Positions 45,939 through 55,868 are shown, counted from the first letter of the stretch. The stretch: DNA of 64,000 bases from Segetibacter sp. 3557_3 (GCF_004354985.1 NZ_SMSK01000003.1:372001-436000); one strand, 5' to 3'. Translations and numbers: made by a program. The notes: generated from the sequence alone by a model not told the origin.

Positions 45939-46925
45939 ATGATTACGTCGCAACTGCTAATAAACCGATTTGAACTGAGGATTTTACTACTGTCGTTTGT
46001 GCTCCTGATTGGTACAACTGCTTTCTGCCAGAGCGATAATTATGGATCGAAGCGGAAGATGTTGCTTCGTGATGAAGGACTGTCCCAGGTCAGTTATATT
46101 GATCTTGCAGACTCCACGAAAAACTGGTTTGTGACGGTACCGGCCGGTCGCGACCTGCAATTGGTTGGAAATGGAGAAGTGTTGATTAGTACAGGTAACG
46201 GTTATGAAGTGCGCGAGATCAAAGGCGGTAAGCTGGTAAAACAAGATACGACCTACCCCGGAACGGTAATGGTTCGTATGTTGCGGAATGGAAATCTGCT
46301 AGTTGTAGGATTGAATGCGCAGGGCAAAAAAGGTGCCGTGCTTGCCGAAGTAAATAAATCCGGGTTGGTCAAAAAAGTATTGAATTTTCCTGAATACGAT
46401 TATGTACGTCTCGTACGTGAAACCGCAAAAGGGACTTACCTGGTAACAGCGAACAAGATGGTTTTCGAAACGGATGCCAATGGCAAGATCATCTGGAAAG
46501 CAAACCTCACCAAGGGGCCTGAGAAAACAAATGCCTGGCAGGCGCTTCGGTTGGCAAACGGCCAAACTGTTGTGAGCGGTGGATATGCAGGTTATTTCGA
46601 AGTTTTTGACAAAGCGGGTAAACCTGTTTCCACCATCACTGGTCCGCCTGAAGTAAAGCCAAACTTTTTTTCCGGCTTCCAGGTATTGCCCAATGGAAAT
46701 TATGTGGTTGCCAACTGGCAGGGCCACGGTCCTAATTATGGGGGTAGCGGTCACCAGGTACTTGAATATACCCCTGCTGGTAAACTCGCCTGGTCATGGC
46801 GTCAGTATGCACATAAGTTTTCTTCGTTGCAAGGGGTAATTGTACTGGATGGACTAAATACCAACCTGCGGTATATCGAAGGTGCGAAAGGAGTGCTTGA
46901 AGCGGGGAAGAAAATTAAAAATTAA
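45939..46925 (+). CDS. Exported beta-propeller-like protein of unknown function
   Basis: A 328-residue protein with a long N-terminal hydrophobic signal ending TTAFCQ. Repeating blades follow with the pattern G-x-L/V-V-x-G-N/D, for example MLRNGNLLVVGLNAQGKKGAVLAEVNKSG, VFETDANGKIIWKANL, YFEVFDKAGKPVSTITGP and VLPNGNYVVANWQGHG. The pattern is PQQ-enzyme-like or arylsulfotransferase-like, but I see no cofactor or catalytic signature. It may bind carbohydrate or act as a structural partner in the locus. The terminal KKIKN is encoded by AAAATTAAAAATTAAAAATG repeat DNA that continues past the stop. Confidence 0.7.
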   Translation: MITSQLLINRFELRILLLSFVLLIGTTAFCQSDNYGSKRKMLLRDEGLSQVSYIDLADSTKNWFVTVPAGRDLQLVGNGEVLISTGNGYEVREIKGGKLVKQDTTYPGTVMVRMLRNGNLLVVGLNAQGKKGAVLAEVNKSGLVKKVLNFPEYDYVRLVRETAKGTYLVTANKMVFETDANGKIIWKANLTKGPEKTNAWQALRLANGQTVVSGGYAGYFEVFDKAGKPVSTITGPPEVKPNFFSGFQVLPNGNYVVANWQGHGPNYGGSGHQVLEYTPAGKLAWSWRQYAHKFSSLQGVIVLDGLNTNLRYIEGAKGVLEAGKKIKN

Positions 46926-47306
46926 AAATGTAAAATTCAAAATGATTGGTGCTATAATGATGTGCATTCGCTTGATGAAGATTGTATGAAAGTCTAAGTT
47001 TATGTTGGCTGTCTACTGGTATGATCCCGTTAACCATTCAGCACTTGATTTAGAACGTACGCGAACTTATAGCCGAATCTGATCGGCCTCTCAACATATC
47101 AACTAATCAACTTCTCATCTACTCAACTACTCAACTTCTCCACTTCTCAACCTATCAATTAATCAACCTATCAACTTCACAACCAATACCCAATACCTCA
47201 ATACCCAACCCCCAAGCACGTCCCCATCTCTCATAACTCATCACTTCCTCTGCGTACCCTCTGCTTCTCCCATTCTCTGCGGTTCTCTTTTATCCGCCAT
47301 CCCCAT
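46926..47306. repeat. Low-complexity intergenic DNA before SusC pair 3
   Basis: The segment holds CAACTAATCAACTTCTCATC and CAACCTATCAATTAATCAAC-like repeats (47098-47180), ACCCAATACC units (47185-47205) and a CTCTGCGTACCCTCTGCTTC block near 47250. No gene is seen. Confidence 0.65.
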
Positions 47307-47330
47307 AGTAAAATAATCCATCATTATAGT
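47307..47330 (+). promoter_or_regulatory. Shared 24-nt motif upstream of SusC pair 3
   Basis: AGTAAAATAATCCATCATTA followed by TAGT matches 24363-24386 at 21 of 24 positions. It lies 124 bp upstream of the SusC start codon. Its dyad is imperfect compared with the other copy. It may be an operator read by a regulator common to pairs 2 and 3, such as the AraC protein at 56893-57801. That link is inference. Confidence 0.45.
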
Positions 47331-47453
47331 TAAACCTGCCATTGTTTACCGCGCAGCCTCAATCTACTTTTAGTACCTGAATGTTTGGTGTTAATGCACC
47401 CACTGTTGCCGGTGTAGAACATTTGCTGCTCACATAAAACTCTACGATTAGCT

Positions 47454-50400
47454 ATGAAGCATTTGCTACTTGCCATGTGCGCGGGACTCCTTGTGGGTGT
47501 CCCGGCCTATTCCACTCCGCGTTTCATAAAAGAAAAGTCGCCGAAAGTTTATTATCAAAAGCCCGTTAGCGGCAGGGTTACCAACGACAGGGGAGAACCC
47601 CTTGCTGATGTAACGGTACTTGTAACCAATGGCACAGCCTCAACCTTGACCCGGGCAGATGGTACCTTTTCCATTGCCGTTCCGGATAATGCCACCAGCC
47701 TCAGTTTTTCCTACGTCGGCCTCGAAACACAGGAAGTGCCTTTGAACAATCGCACCACCATCAACGTGCAGCTGAAATCACTTGGCAACGCGTTGGATGA
47801 AGTGGTGGTCATCGGTTATGGCACCACACGCAAAATCAACCTCACGGGTTCTGTAGCTTCCGTAAAAGGAGATGTACTTACACAACGCCCCGTTCCGAAT
47901 GTTGCCAATATGCTCGAGGGCAGGGTAGCCGGTCTGCAGGTAACACAACCTTCGGCTGAGCCGGGGCGTGATAATGCCAACTTATTAATCCGGGGACGCG
48001 CTTCGTTTGGTGCCGGTTCAGGTCCACTCGTATTGATCGATGGTGTTACCGGTAACATCAACAACCTTTCACCCGACGACGTTGAAAATATCACCGTCCT
48101 CAAAGACGCTGCTTCGGCTGCCATTTATGGCTCCCGGTCGGCCAATGGTGTAATACTCGTTACAACCAAAAAAGGACGCAGGGGACAAACCACGGTAAGC
48201 TACCGGGTAAATGTTGGCCGGCATACCCCAACAGCGCTTCCAAAGCTAATCACGAATTCCGCAGAATACATGAAAATGTATAATGCCGCAGCAAACAGGC
48301 AAGGTGTTGCATTCAAGTACCCGCAGGCTGATATTGATAAATACGAAAGTGGTTCAGATCCCGCACAGTATCCCAATTTCAACGCAATCGACTACTACTT
48401 TAATCCTGCCACCGTTACCAACCACAACCTCTCCATTTCAGGTGGTACCGAACGGAGCACCTTCAATGTTTCCATGAGTTATTTAAACCAGGATGCTATG
48501 CTGGCGGTGTATAATTTCAAAAGGTATAACGCTTTATTGAATTACACCAACCAGGTAACCAGCGGCATCAATGTGGGTACCACCATAAACATGACCTATA
48601 AGAACCGGCAGGAACCACCTTTCACCAGTGAAAATCTTGCCTTATTGGTATATGCCGCGGGACCACTTTACGGGCCATTTTTACCAGATGGTAGCGGCCG
48701 TATCGTTTCACGCGCTTACGAGCTTGAGGGACGCAACCGTAACGTACAGGAAGCATTTGAAATGGGTTACCAGAACACCAAAGAATACAACCTGAATGCC
48801 CAGGCCTATATCGACATCAAGCTGTTAAAGGGTCTTACCTGGTCGTCGAAAGTTGCCATCAACTATGTAGATGAATATTACAAGATGTACCAGCATCCAT
48901 ATTCTGCCTACTTGCTTCAGGATCGTGGCGCGAATAATGAATACCGGGCGCAATCCTTCGGACCCGACTACCTTGGCGTAACGGATCAATATTCTAAATC
49001 GATCAATCCAACGGTATATTCGGTTTTGAATTATGATACCAAGTTTGGAAACGACCATAACTTTAAAGCACTTGTTGGTTACGAACAACTCTACAACCGC
49101 AACCAGGGACTGCGGGGAAGAAGGTTGAACGGGGTGTCATCAGCAATTACAGAGATTGCCGGTTACAACGCTACGGGTGAGCAGATAAACGCCACTTATC
49201 CCCGTCTTCCAGGATTACCAGGTGTTTCTGAGTGGGCGCTGCAATCGGTGTTTGGCCGGGTAAATTATGATTACAAGGGCAAATACCTGCTTGAAGTAAA
49301 CGCCCGGTACGATGGTACCTCAAGGGTTTCACCTGAATTCCGTTGGGGCTTTTTCCCGTCGGTTTCGGCTGGCTGGCTGGTATCCAATGAAGACTTCTTT
49401 CGCGACAATGTTAGCGCGATCAGCAACCTTAAACTTCGGGCATCCTATGGTACCCTCGGCAACCAGGACATCGGAAACTATTCCTACCAAAACGTGCTCA
49501 CCGTAAGCGGGGGTTATCCTTTCGGAAACGCTGCACCGGTAAGCGCCGCCGTTTTGAATTCGTTTAAGGACCAGAGTTTACAATGGGAGTCCACCCGCAC
49601 GATTGATTATGGAATAGACCTGGACCTGCGTAAAAATGTGTTCGGGTTCACGTTCGACTGGTTCAGGAGAACAACAAGTGATATCCTCGCTGCACAGCCG
49701 GTTCCGGCTAGCCTTGGTCTTACTTCCTCAACTTTCAATAACGGGAGCATGCAGTCCCAGGGAATAGAGCTGGAACTCCGGCACCAGCAAACCATTGGTA
49801 AGGTGCATTATGGTGTTAATGCCCAGGTTTCAACGGCTAAAAACAAGGTGTTGGATATCAAAGTGCCTGGCTTCGGAAGCAGCATTAACCAGGTAGGTTT
49901 GCCTTACGGTTCGCACTACCTGTATATCTGGGATGGTATCATACAGGTCGAAGACACCGTAGCAGGGTCTAAACTGCCCAAGCATTCTTTGAATCCAAAC
50001 CCCAAAGCGGGCGATCTTAAAATGAAGGACGTGAACAGCGATGGTGTAATCGACGCAAACGACCGGGTTGTTGTTGATGGTGCTTACCCCAATTATATGT
50101 ATTCGTTCGGTTTTAATGTTGATTATAAAGGTTTGAGTTTGTCGGCATTTTTCCAGGGTGTTCAGGGTATTAAAAACCGGGTTACCGGTTGGGGGGTAGA
50201 TCCTTTCCACCAGCATTCTGCACCCTCAGAAAAGTGGCGCGATGCATGGACCCCTGCAAATCGCAGTAATACCTTACCGGCTATGTATATCCAGGGTTAT
50301 ACAGGGGTATCAGGTTATGCCGCATCTACTTTTTACCTGATGGATGCATCGTATCTGCGGTTAAAAAATGTGGTACTCTCATATTCACTACCGCGTTCGC

Positions 50401-50570
50401 TTATTGGTCGCATTAAAGCCAAAGAACTTACCGTTTATCTTTCCGGCGATAACCTGTTCACCATTACCAATTACGAAGGCAGCGATCCTGAACGTTCGAG
50501 TACTACAGGCAACTTTGCCCAATATCCACAGGCCCGTGTTTTCAATGCAGGCGTAAACATCAAATTTTAA
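47454..50570 (+). CDS. SusC/RagA family TonB-linked outer membrane transporter (pair 3)
   Basis: A 1038-residue protein with a signal peptide (MKHLLLAMCAGLLVGVPAYS) and a carboxypeptidase-like domain (VSGRVTNDRGEPLADVTVLV). The plug has VVVIGYGTTRKINLTGSVASV, MLEGRVAGLQV, NLLIRGRASF, PLVLIDGVTGNI and ITVLKDAASAAIYGSRSANGVILVTTKKG, and the barrel ends in KF. It has a near-standard SusC length. The SusD gene begins 3 bp after its stop, the tightest of the three pairs. The rhamnosidase, FucP-like permease and lactonase genes downstream suggest a deoxysugar-containing glycan. Confidence 0.95.
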   Translation: MKHLLLAMCAGLLVGVPAYSTPRFIKEKSPKVYYQKPVSGRVTNDRGEPLADVTVLVTNGTASTLTRADGTFSIAVPDNATSLSFSYVGLETQEVPLNNRTTINVQLKSLGNALDEVVVIGYGTTRKINLTGSVASVKGDVLTQRPVPNVANMLEGRVAGLQVTQPSAEPGRDNANLLIRGRASFGAGSGPLVLIDGVTGNINNLSPDDVENITVLKDAASAAIYGSRSANGVILVTTKKGRRGQTTVSYRVNVGRHTPTALPKLITNSAEYMKMYNAAANRQGVAFKYPQADIDKYESGSDPAQYPNFNAIDYYFNPATVTNHNLSISGGTERSTFNVSMSYLNQDAMLAVYNFKRYNALLNYTNQVTSGINVGTTINMTYKNRQEPPFTSENLALLVYAAGPLYGPFLPDGSGRIVSRAYELEGRNRNVQEAFEMGYQNTKEYNLNAQAYIDIKLLKGLTWSSKVAINYVDEYYKMYQHPYSAYLLQDRGANNEYRAQSFGPDYLGVTDQYSKSINPTVYSVLNYDTKFGNDHNFKALVGYEQLYNRNQGLRGRRLNGVSSAITEIAGYNATGEQINATYPRLPGLPGVSEWALQSVFGRVNYDYKGKYLLEVNARYDGTSRVSPEFRWGFFPSVSAGWLVSNEDFFRDNVSAISNLKLRASYGTLGNQDIGNYSYQNVLTVSGGYPFGNAAPVSAAVLNSFKDQSLQWESTRTIDYGIDLDLRKNVFGFTFDWFRRTTSDILAAQPVPASLGLTSSTFNNGSMQSQGIELELRHQQTIGKVHYGVNAQVSTAKNKVLDIKVPGFGSSINQVGLPYGSHYLYIWDGIIQVEDTVAGSKLPKHSLNPNPKAGDLKMKDVNSDGVIDANDRVVVDGAYPNYMYSFGFNVDYKGLSLSAFFQGVQGIKNRVTGWGVDPFHQHSAPSEKWRDAWTPANRSNTLPAMYIQGYTGVSGYAASTFYLMDASYLRLKNVVLSYSLPRSLIGRIKAKELTVYLSGDNLFTITNYEGSDPERSSTTGNFAQYPQARVFNAGVNIKF

Positions 50571-50573
50571 GTC

Positions 50574-52121
50574 ATGACCATCAAGAATAAAATACTCTCA
50601 TTTTTATGTTGCTGTATGCTCGCTCCGGCAGTATCCTGCAACAAAGATTTGCTGGACAGGAACCCGCTTGATAATGTTTCCTCAGAAATCTTCTGGGCTT
50701 CCGAGTCTGATGCCAACAGCGGTTTAGCTGGTGTATACACAAGGCTGCAATCAAATTTTCTTGGCTACGAAAGGGTGTACCTCGACGGTCTTACCGATAA
50801 CGCCTTTTTGTGGGACAATACCAACCAGGGAAGTTTTATGATCATGACCACGGGCAGTCTTTCTGCTACGCTTGGTGGCGCACTTGCGAACATGTATAGT
50901 TCACCATACCGGGCAATCACCTCATGCAACTATTTTCTCGACAACATCGATAAGGCACCGGTAGCTGAGGCAGGCAAGAATATAATGAAAGCCGAGGCTC
51001 GTTTTATTCGTGCACTTTGTTATTTCGACCTCGTGCAAAATTTTGGCGGAGTAATTATCTACCGGAATTTTCCTGCAACGCTTGAGTCAGCGAAGATCGC
51101 CAAAAGCACCAGGGAGGAAGTTTATGCTTTTATCGAAGAAGACCTTGACTTTGCCATTGCAAACCTGCCTGATAACAGGTATAGCGGGCACGCCGTTAAA
51201 GGTAGTGCACAGGGTATGAAAGGCCGGGTGCTGATTACCCAACAAAAATGGGCCGACGCAGTTGCCGTACTCCAACAGGTAACGGGCGGTGGCAAGTTTG
51301 CTTTGGCAAACAATTACGCCGGGTTGTTTAGAACCGCCGGTCAAACCAATGCTGCAGTAAACCAGGAGATCATGTTTTCCACCCAATATCTTGCTACCAC
51401 TAACCCGCAAAGAACAAGTCCGGGTGCAGCAGGTATGGATATAGAGCTGGGCTGGTATTCACTCATGCAACCCTACCAGGACCTGGTGAATGATTACGAG
51501 ATGACCGATGGTAAGCCGATTACCGAATCACCATTATACAACCCGGCTGCCCCGTTCGCAAACCGCGATCCACGGCTTGACCTGTCGGTTAAACTGCCGG
51601 GCGAAACCTGGAGGAATGCCGCCGGCGTAGCATGGACCGGTAGCTACAGTACATTCACAGGTTACCTGGTTGAAAAATATGTGGATCTTTCAAAGGCACC
51701 CTTTACAACCGCATCCGCTACAACAACCGACCAGGACTATATTCACCTTAGGTATGCCGACGTACTCCTGATGTATGCCGAAGCGAAAAATGAGGTTAGC
51801 GGCCCCGACGCTACGGTTTATGCTGCCATAAACCAGGTGCGTGGCAGGGCAGGCATAAACATGCCACCTGTAGATGAAGCAAAATACAATACCAAAGAAA
51901 AGCTAAGGGACTATATCCGCCACGAGCGCAGGGTTGAGTTTGCTTTCGAAGGGCAGCGTTACAACGACTTAAAACGATGGAACATCGCACACATCAAATT
52001 GCCAACGCTAAAAACGCCGTCAGCCGCACCTTTGGTGTTTGGAACGCAGAACTACCTGTTGCCTTTTCAACAATCGGAGTTGGATAATAATCCTGCTCTC
52101 GTACAAAATCCAGGTTACTAA
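50574..52121 (+). CDS. SusD/RagB family nutrient-binding lipoprotein (pair 3)
   Basis: A 515-residue lipoprotein with lipobox cysteine C22 (LAPAVSCNKD). It has the SusD N-terminal region (EIFWASESDANSGLAGVYTRL), FIRALCYFDLVQNFGGVIIY in the TPR-like part and the RagB end (IRHERRVEFAFEGQRYNDLKRWNIAHI, LLPFQQSELDNN, NPGY). It pairs with the preceding SusC at the cell surface. The cytoplasmic module that follows starts 286 bp downstream. Confidence 0.94.
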   Translation: MTIKNKILSFLCCCMLAPAVSCNKDLLDRNPLDNVSSEIFWASESDANSGLAGVYTRLQSNFLGYERVYLDGLTDNAFLWDNTNQGSFMIMTTGSLSATLGGALANMYSSPYRAITSCNYFLDNIDKAPVAEAGKNIMKAEARFIRALCYFDLVQNFGGVIIYRNFPATLESAKIAKSTREEVYAFIEEDLDFAIANLPDNRYSGHAVKGSAQGMKGRVLITQQKWADAVAVLQQVTGGGKFALANNYAGLFRTAGQTNAAVNQEIMFSTQYLATTNPQRTSPGAAGMDIELGWYSLMQPYQDLVNDYEMTDGKPITESPLYNPAAPFANRDPRLDLSVKLPGETWRNAAGVAWTGSYSTFTGYLVEKYVDLSKAPFTTASATTTDQDYIHLRYADVLLMYAEAKNEVSGPDATVYAAINQVRGRAGINMPPVDEAKYNTKEKLRDYIRHERRVEFAFEGQRYNDLKRWNIAHIKLPTLKTPSAAPLVFGTQNYLLPFQQSELDNNPALVQNPGY

Positions 52122-52177
52122 TTACCAAGATACAGGCGCCATGTTGGGCCATAGGATAGGAATGCTATTTGGCTTTA

Positions 52178-52199
52178 CTTGCGTCGCACTCTTGTACAG
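52178..52199 (-). repeat. Diverged third copy of the TTGTACAAG-type repeat core
   Basis: CTTGCGTCGCACTCTTGTAC, read on the minus strand, becomes GTACAAGAGTGCGACGCAAG. It is similar to the GTACAAGTGAGTGACACAAC core near 3.56 and 30.0 kb. Only one arm is recognisable here. The rest of the 52122-52407 gap is GC-rich with short complementary runs (GCCGGGCGGGC) and holds no gene I can support. Confidence 0.4.
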
Positions 52200-52407
52200 T
52201 TTGTTCTTTATTGAGCAAGAAACCTGCAACTCAATATACATTTTTACCACGAAGTTGTAAACGTGCCCGCATATGGCCCGGCTGAATTGTTTGTTGCCGT
52301 ACACGCTGTGCGACGCCCGTCCGACTGGCGCGGCCGGGCGGGCAACCGCGGCCAAATCGAGTAACAAAGGCCTGGCCCATAAAAAACCAGGCTGGAAAAC
52401 ATTATAG

Positions 52408-53559
52408 ATGTCGAAAATCGTTTTAAAAGGAATAACCTGGGGACACAGCCGCGGTATTACCCCACTGCTGGCGTATTCGCAACGGTTTAGTGAATTAAAC
52501 CCGCAGGTTGAAGTCAGCTGGACCAAACGAACCCTGCAGGAGTTTGCAGATTTTCCGATTGAGAAACTTACCGAAGAATACGACCTGCTCATCATCGATC
52601 ATCCATGGGTTGGTTGTGCCGCTGCTACAGGCTGTGTACTGCCATTGGAAGAATACCTGCCAGCCGAATACCTGGATGATCAACTGGCAAACAGCGTTGG
52701 CTTTTCTCACCAGAGTTATGAATATGGTGGTCACCAGTGGGCGCTTGCAATAGATGCGGCTACACCGGTGGCAAGCTACCGGAAGGATCTGCTGGAACAA
52801 AACGGGGTAGGGGTGCCAAAAACATGGGAGGAGGTCATCAGGCTTGCAGAACAGGGAAGGGTTGCAGTTCCCGCCATTGCCATCGACACGCTGATGAATT
52901 TCTATATGTTTTGTATCGCTCACGGCACAGTACCGTTTGCATCTGAAGAAGAGGTGATTGATGCGGCTACAGGACTTCGTGCCCTCGAAACCATGAGGAG
53001 CTTGTATGTTTTGCTGGACAAAAAGATGTTTGAACGTAATCCTATCGCAGTAGCCGAACTGATGAGTTCCGGTGATCAATTTTGGTACTGCCCATTCGCT
53101 TATGGGTACTCCAACTATTCACGGGTTGGTTATGCTGAAAACTTGTTGCACTATGATGACCTGGTTTCTTTTAATGAGGTAAGATTACGGAGCACAGTTG
53201 GTGGTACCGGACTGGCCGTTTCCGCCACTTCGAACAATGTAGCGCTTGCGGTAAAATATGCCGCGGGTATTGTGTCGCGAAAAATTCAAAGTACCTTTTA
53301 TGTACAGCATGGGGGTCAGCCCGGACATCGGTCGGCATGGCTCAATAAAAATGCAAATCTGCTCTGTAATGAGTATTTTACCCGCGTAATGCCGGCCATG
53401 GAAAATGGGTATATCCGGCCGAGGTATAATGGTTACCTGCACTTCCAGGATCATGCAGGTGACCCTTTACGAAATTTTCTTTTAAACGGTGGTACTGCCA
53501 CGGATGTTTTACAGGAAATAAACGAATTGTACAGGCATAGCTTACAACCAGCTATCTAA
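52408..53559 (+). CDS. Cytoplasmic solute-binding-protein-family homologue
   Basis: A 383-residue protein with the fold signature of family 1 extracellular solute-binding proteins: YDLLIIDHPWVG, LAIDAATPVASYRKDLLEQNGVGVPKTWEEVIRLAEQG and ALAVKYAAGIVSRKIQSTFYVQHGGQPGHRSAW. It begins directly at MSKIVLKGITWGHSRGITPLLAYSQRF, with no signal peptide or lipobox. It should therefore stay in the cytoplasm. No ABC permease or ATPase is nearby; instead two CoA-transferases follow within 10 bp. A role as a ligand-binding, carrier or enzyme subunit of the CoA-transferase module is my inference. The exact function is unknown. Confidence 0.8.
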   Translation: MSKIVLKGITWGHSRGITPLLAYSQRFSELNPQVEVSWTKRTLQEFADFPIEKLTEEYDLLIIDHPWVGCAAATGCVLPLEEYLPAEYLDDQLANSVGFSHQSYEYGGHQWALAIDAATPVASYRKDLLEQNGVGVPKTWEEVIRLAEQGRVAVPAIAIDTLMNFYMFCIAHGTVPFASEEEVIDAATGLRALETMRSLYVLLDKKMFERNPIAVAELMSSGDQFWYCPFAYGYSNYSRVGYAENLLHYDDLVSFNEVRLRSTVGGTGLAVSATSNNVALAVKYAAGIVSRKIQSTFYVQHGGQPGHRSAWLNKNANLLCNEYFTRVMPAMENGYIRPRYNGYLHFQDHAGDPLRNFLLNGGTATDVLQEINELYRHSLQPAI

Positions 53560-53568
53560 TCAAACCGT

Positions 53569-54720
53569 ATGAACAATCTACCGCTGCAGGGCATAACCGT
53601 TTTGGAGTTCAGCCAATACCTCTCAGGGCCATCGGCGGGCTTACGTCTTGCCGATATGGGTGCAAGGGTAATTAAAATTGAACGTCCAAAAGGCGGCGAT
53701 GCCTGCCGTCAGCTATCGATAAAAAACCTCTGGGCAGATGATGGTAGCAGCCTCTTGTTTCACACCATCAATCGCAATAAAGAAAGCTTTGCTGCCGACT
53801 TGAAAAACCCTGCCGACCTTGCAATGATACGCGAGCTCATTAAGGAAGCAGATGTGATCACACACAACTTCCGTCCCGGTGTAATGGATAAGGTCGGCCT
53901 CCACTACCAGGGGGCAAAAGAGATCAATCCAAAGATTATCTATGCCGAGATTACCGGTTATGGAAAAGAGGGGCCCTGGAAAGATCGCCCTGGCCAGGAT
54001 CTCCTGCTGCAATCCATGTCAGGCCTGGTTTATACAAGTGGTAATGAACACGACGACCCTGTGCCCTTTGGGGTTGCCATTGCCGATATCATCTGTGGTG
54101 CACACCTCGTTCAGGGAATACTCGGCGCTTCAATCCGGCGCCACAAAAGGGAAGTTGGTGCCTATATCGAAGTAAGCCTTATGGAGTCTTTGCTCGACTT
54201 CCAGTTTGAATTACTAACCACCTATTACGCAAACCGGCAGGTGCCTAAAAGAAGTTTTATCAGCAATGGTCATCCCTTATTGAGTGCACCTTATGGCTTA
54301 TATGCAACCAGCGATAACTTCATTGCGATCGCAATGGTTAATATTCAAAAGTTGGCTCACGCACTTGAATGTGAGCCCTTAAAAGTTTTTACCCAGGATG
54401 AAGCTTTCAGCCGCCGCGATGAAATCAAAGAGATCCTAACCCAACACCTGGTGACAAAGCCCTCGGATACCTGGCTTGAAAAGCTGGTAGGCTCAGGTAT
54501 ATGGGCAATGGGTGTATTAAACTGGTCGCAAATGATGGAACATCCTGCTTACCAGAGCCTGCAGATGCAGCAGGAAATTATCACCGCTGAGGGCAGGAAA
54601 ATTGTTACCACCCGCTGTCCGATACGCATCAACGGCGAACGGCTTTTTTCAAGCGTACCTGCACCACAGTTGGGTGAACACAACAAAAAAATCAAAGAGG
54701 GCCTACTCCAAAAAGCTTGA
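53569..54720 (+). CDS. CaiB/BaiF (class III) CoA-transferase, first of a pair
   Basis: A 383-residue class III CoA-transferase. It opens with GITVLEFSQYLSGPSAGLRLADMGARVIKIERP, has NRNKESFAADLKNP and ITHNFRPGVMDKVGL, then ITGYGKEGPWKDRPGQDLLLQSMSGL. The expected catalytic aspartate is D173 in VAIADIICGAHLVQGI. Such enzymes move CoA from an acyl-CoA donor to a carboxylic acid in the cytoplasm. The length is short-normal. The next gene starts before this one ends (ATGA overlap), and the two products are similar throughout, pointing to a duplicated, perhaps heteromeric, transferase. Confidence 0.92.
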   Translation: MNNLPLQGITVLEFSQYLSGPSAGLRLADMGARVIKIERPKGGDACRQLSIKNLWADDGSSLLFHTINRNKESFAADLKNPADLAMIRELIKEADVITHNFRPGVMDKVGLHYQGAKEINPKIIYAEITGYGKEGPWKDRPGQDLLLQSMSGLVYTSGNEHDDPVPFGVAIADIICGAHLVQGILGASIRRHKREVGAYIEVSLMESLLDFQFELLTTYYANRQVPKRSFISNGHPLLSAPYGLYATSDNFIAIAMVNIQKLAHALECEPLKVFTQDEAFSRRDEIKEILTQHLVTKPSDTWLEKLVGSGIWAMGVLNWSQMMEHPAYQSLQMQQEIITAEGRKIVTTRCPIRINGERLFSSVPAPQLGEHNKKIKEGLLQKA

Positions 54721-55868
54721 ACATGAACTTACTCGAAGATATTGTTGTCGTTGATTTCAGCCAATTCCTGTCAGGACCATCAGCCGCACTCCGGCTGGCG
54801 GATATGGGTGCACAGGTCATCAAAATTGAGAAGCCGGGTACCGGGGATATCTGCCGTGAACTTTACGTTTCCGACGTAATGGTCGAAGGGGAGTCGACTA
54901 TTTTCCATGCCATCAACCGCAACAAGCAGAGCTATGCTGCCGACCTGAAAAACAGCGACGATGTTGCTAGAGTAAAGCAACTGATCTCTAAAGCAGATGT
55001 GGTGATACACAATTTCCGCCCGGGTGTAATGAAACGCCTTGGCCTTGACTACGAAACATTAAAACCGGGGAATCCTTCGCTTGTGTACGCCGAAGTGAGT
55101 GGTTACGGCAATGAGGGCCCATGGAAAGATCTACCCGGACAGGACCTCTTGTTGCAGTCTGCATCAGGCCTGTCGTGGCTGAGCAATAACGACAGCGATA
55201 CGCCAACACCAATGGGTGTTGCAGTGGTTGACATTCTTGCCGGCGCGCATGTGGCACAGGGTATACTTGCATCGTTGTATAAACGCGCTGTTACCGGGGA
55301 GGGAGCCTTGGTGCAGGTGAGTATGTTTGAAAGTATCATTGACTTCCAGTTTGAATTACTGACCTGTTTTTTCAACGATGGTAACGAGTTACCTGTGCGC
55401 AGTTCGGTAAACAACGGTCACGCCTATATCCCCGCTCCATATGGTATTTACAAAACCGGGGATGGCTACCTTGCTCTTGCCATGGGTAATATAGTTACCC
55501 TTGCAAACCTGATAAGCTGTGATGCACTAAGCGGGTATACGGATAGCTTTGGCTGGTTTGATAAACGTGATGAAATTAAAACCAAGCTGGCGGAACACCT
55601 GGCTACAGCAACAACCGCTCACTGGCTCTCCATTCTTGAGCCGGCTGATATCTGGTGTGCGGCTGTCATGGATTATGATCACCTAACAGCTCATGAGGGC
55701 TATAAGGTGCTGAATATGGAACTGGAGGTACAAACGACTAATGGTTTAACAGTCACTACTACCCGGTGCCCGATCCGGGTGGATGGCGCCTTGTTGACCT
55801 CACCGGTGGGTGCGCCGTCGCTTGGTGAACACAATGGGCCGATTGAAAAACAGTTCTCTATTAACTAG
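54717..55868 (+). CDS. CaiB/BaiF (class III) CoA-transferase, second of a pair
   Basis: Also 383 residues and collinear with its neighbour: DIVVVDFSQFLSGPSAALRLADMGAQVIKIEKP, INRNKQSYAADLKNS, HNFRPGVMKRLGL, GYGNEGPWKDLPGQDLLLQSASGL and catalytic D172 in VAVVDILAGAHVAQGI. It overlaps the preceding gene by 4 bp. Both copies keep the aspartate, so both may be active. Typical substrates for the family are carnitine, oxalate, dicarboxylates and hydroxy acids. A sugar-derived hydroxy acid is the guess suggested by the neighbouring lactonase and dehydrogenase genes. Confidence 0.92.
   Translation: MNMNLLEDIVVVDFSQFLSGPSAALRLADMGAQVIKIEKPGTGDICRELYVSDVMVEGESTIFHAINRNKQSYAADLKNSDDVARVKQLISKADVVIHNFRPGVMKRLGLDYETLKPGNPSLVYAEVSGYGNEGPWKDLPGQDLLLQSASGLSWLSNNDSDTPTPMGVAVVDILAGAHVAQGILASLYKRAVTGEGALVQVSMFESIIDFQFELLTCFFNDGNELPVRSSVNNGHAYIPAPYGIYKTGDGYLALAMGNIVTLANLISCDALSGYTDSFGWFDKRDEIKTKLAEHLATATTAHWLSILEPADIWCAAVMDYDHLTAHEGYKVLNMELEVQTTNGLTVTTTRCPIRVDGALLTSPVGAPSLGEHNGPIEKQFSIN

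Noticed and set aside
52495-53079. 194-codon minus-strand ORF
   Set aside because: Antisense to the binding-protein homologue; cysteine- and histidine-rich in a way typical of shadow frames.
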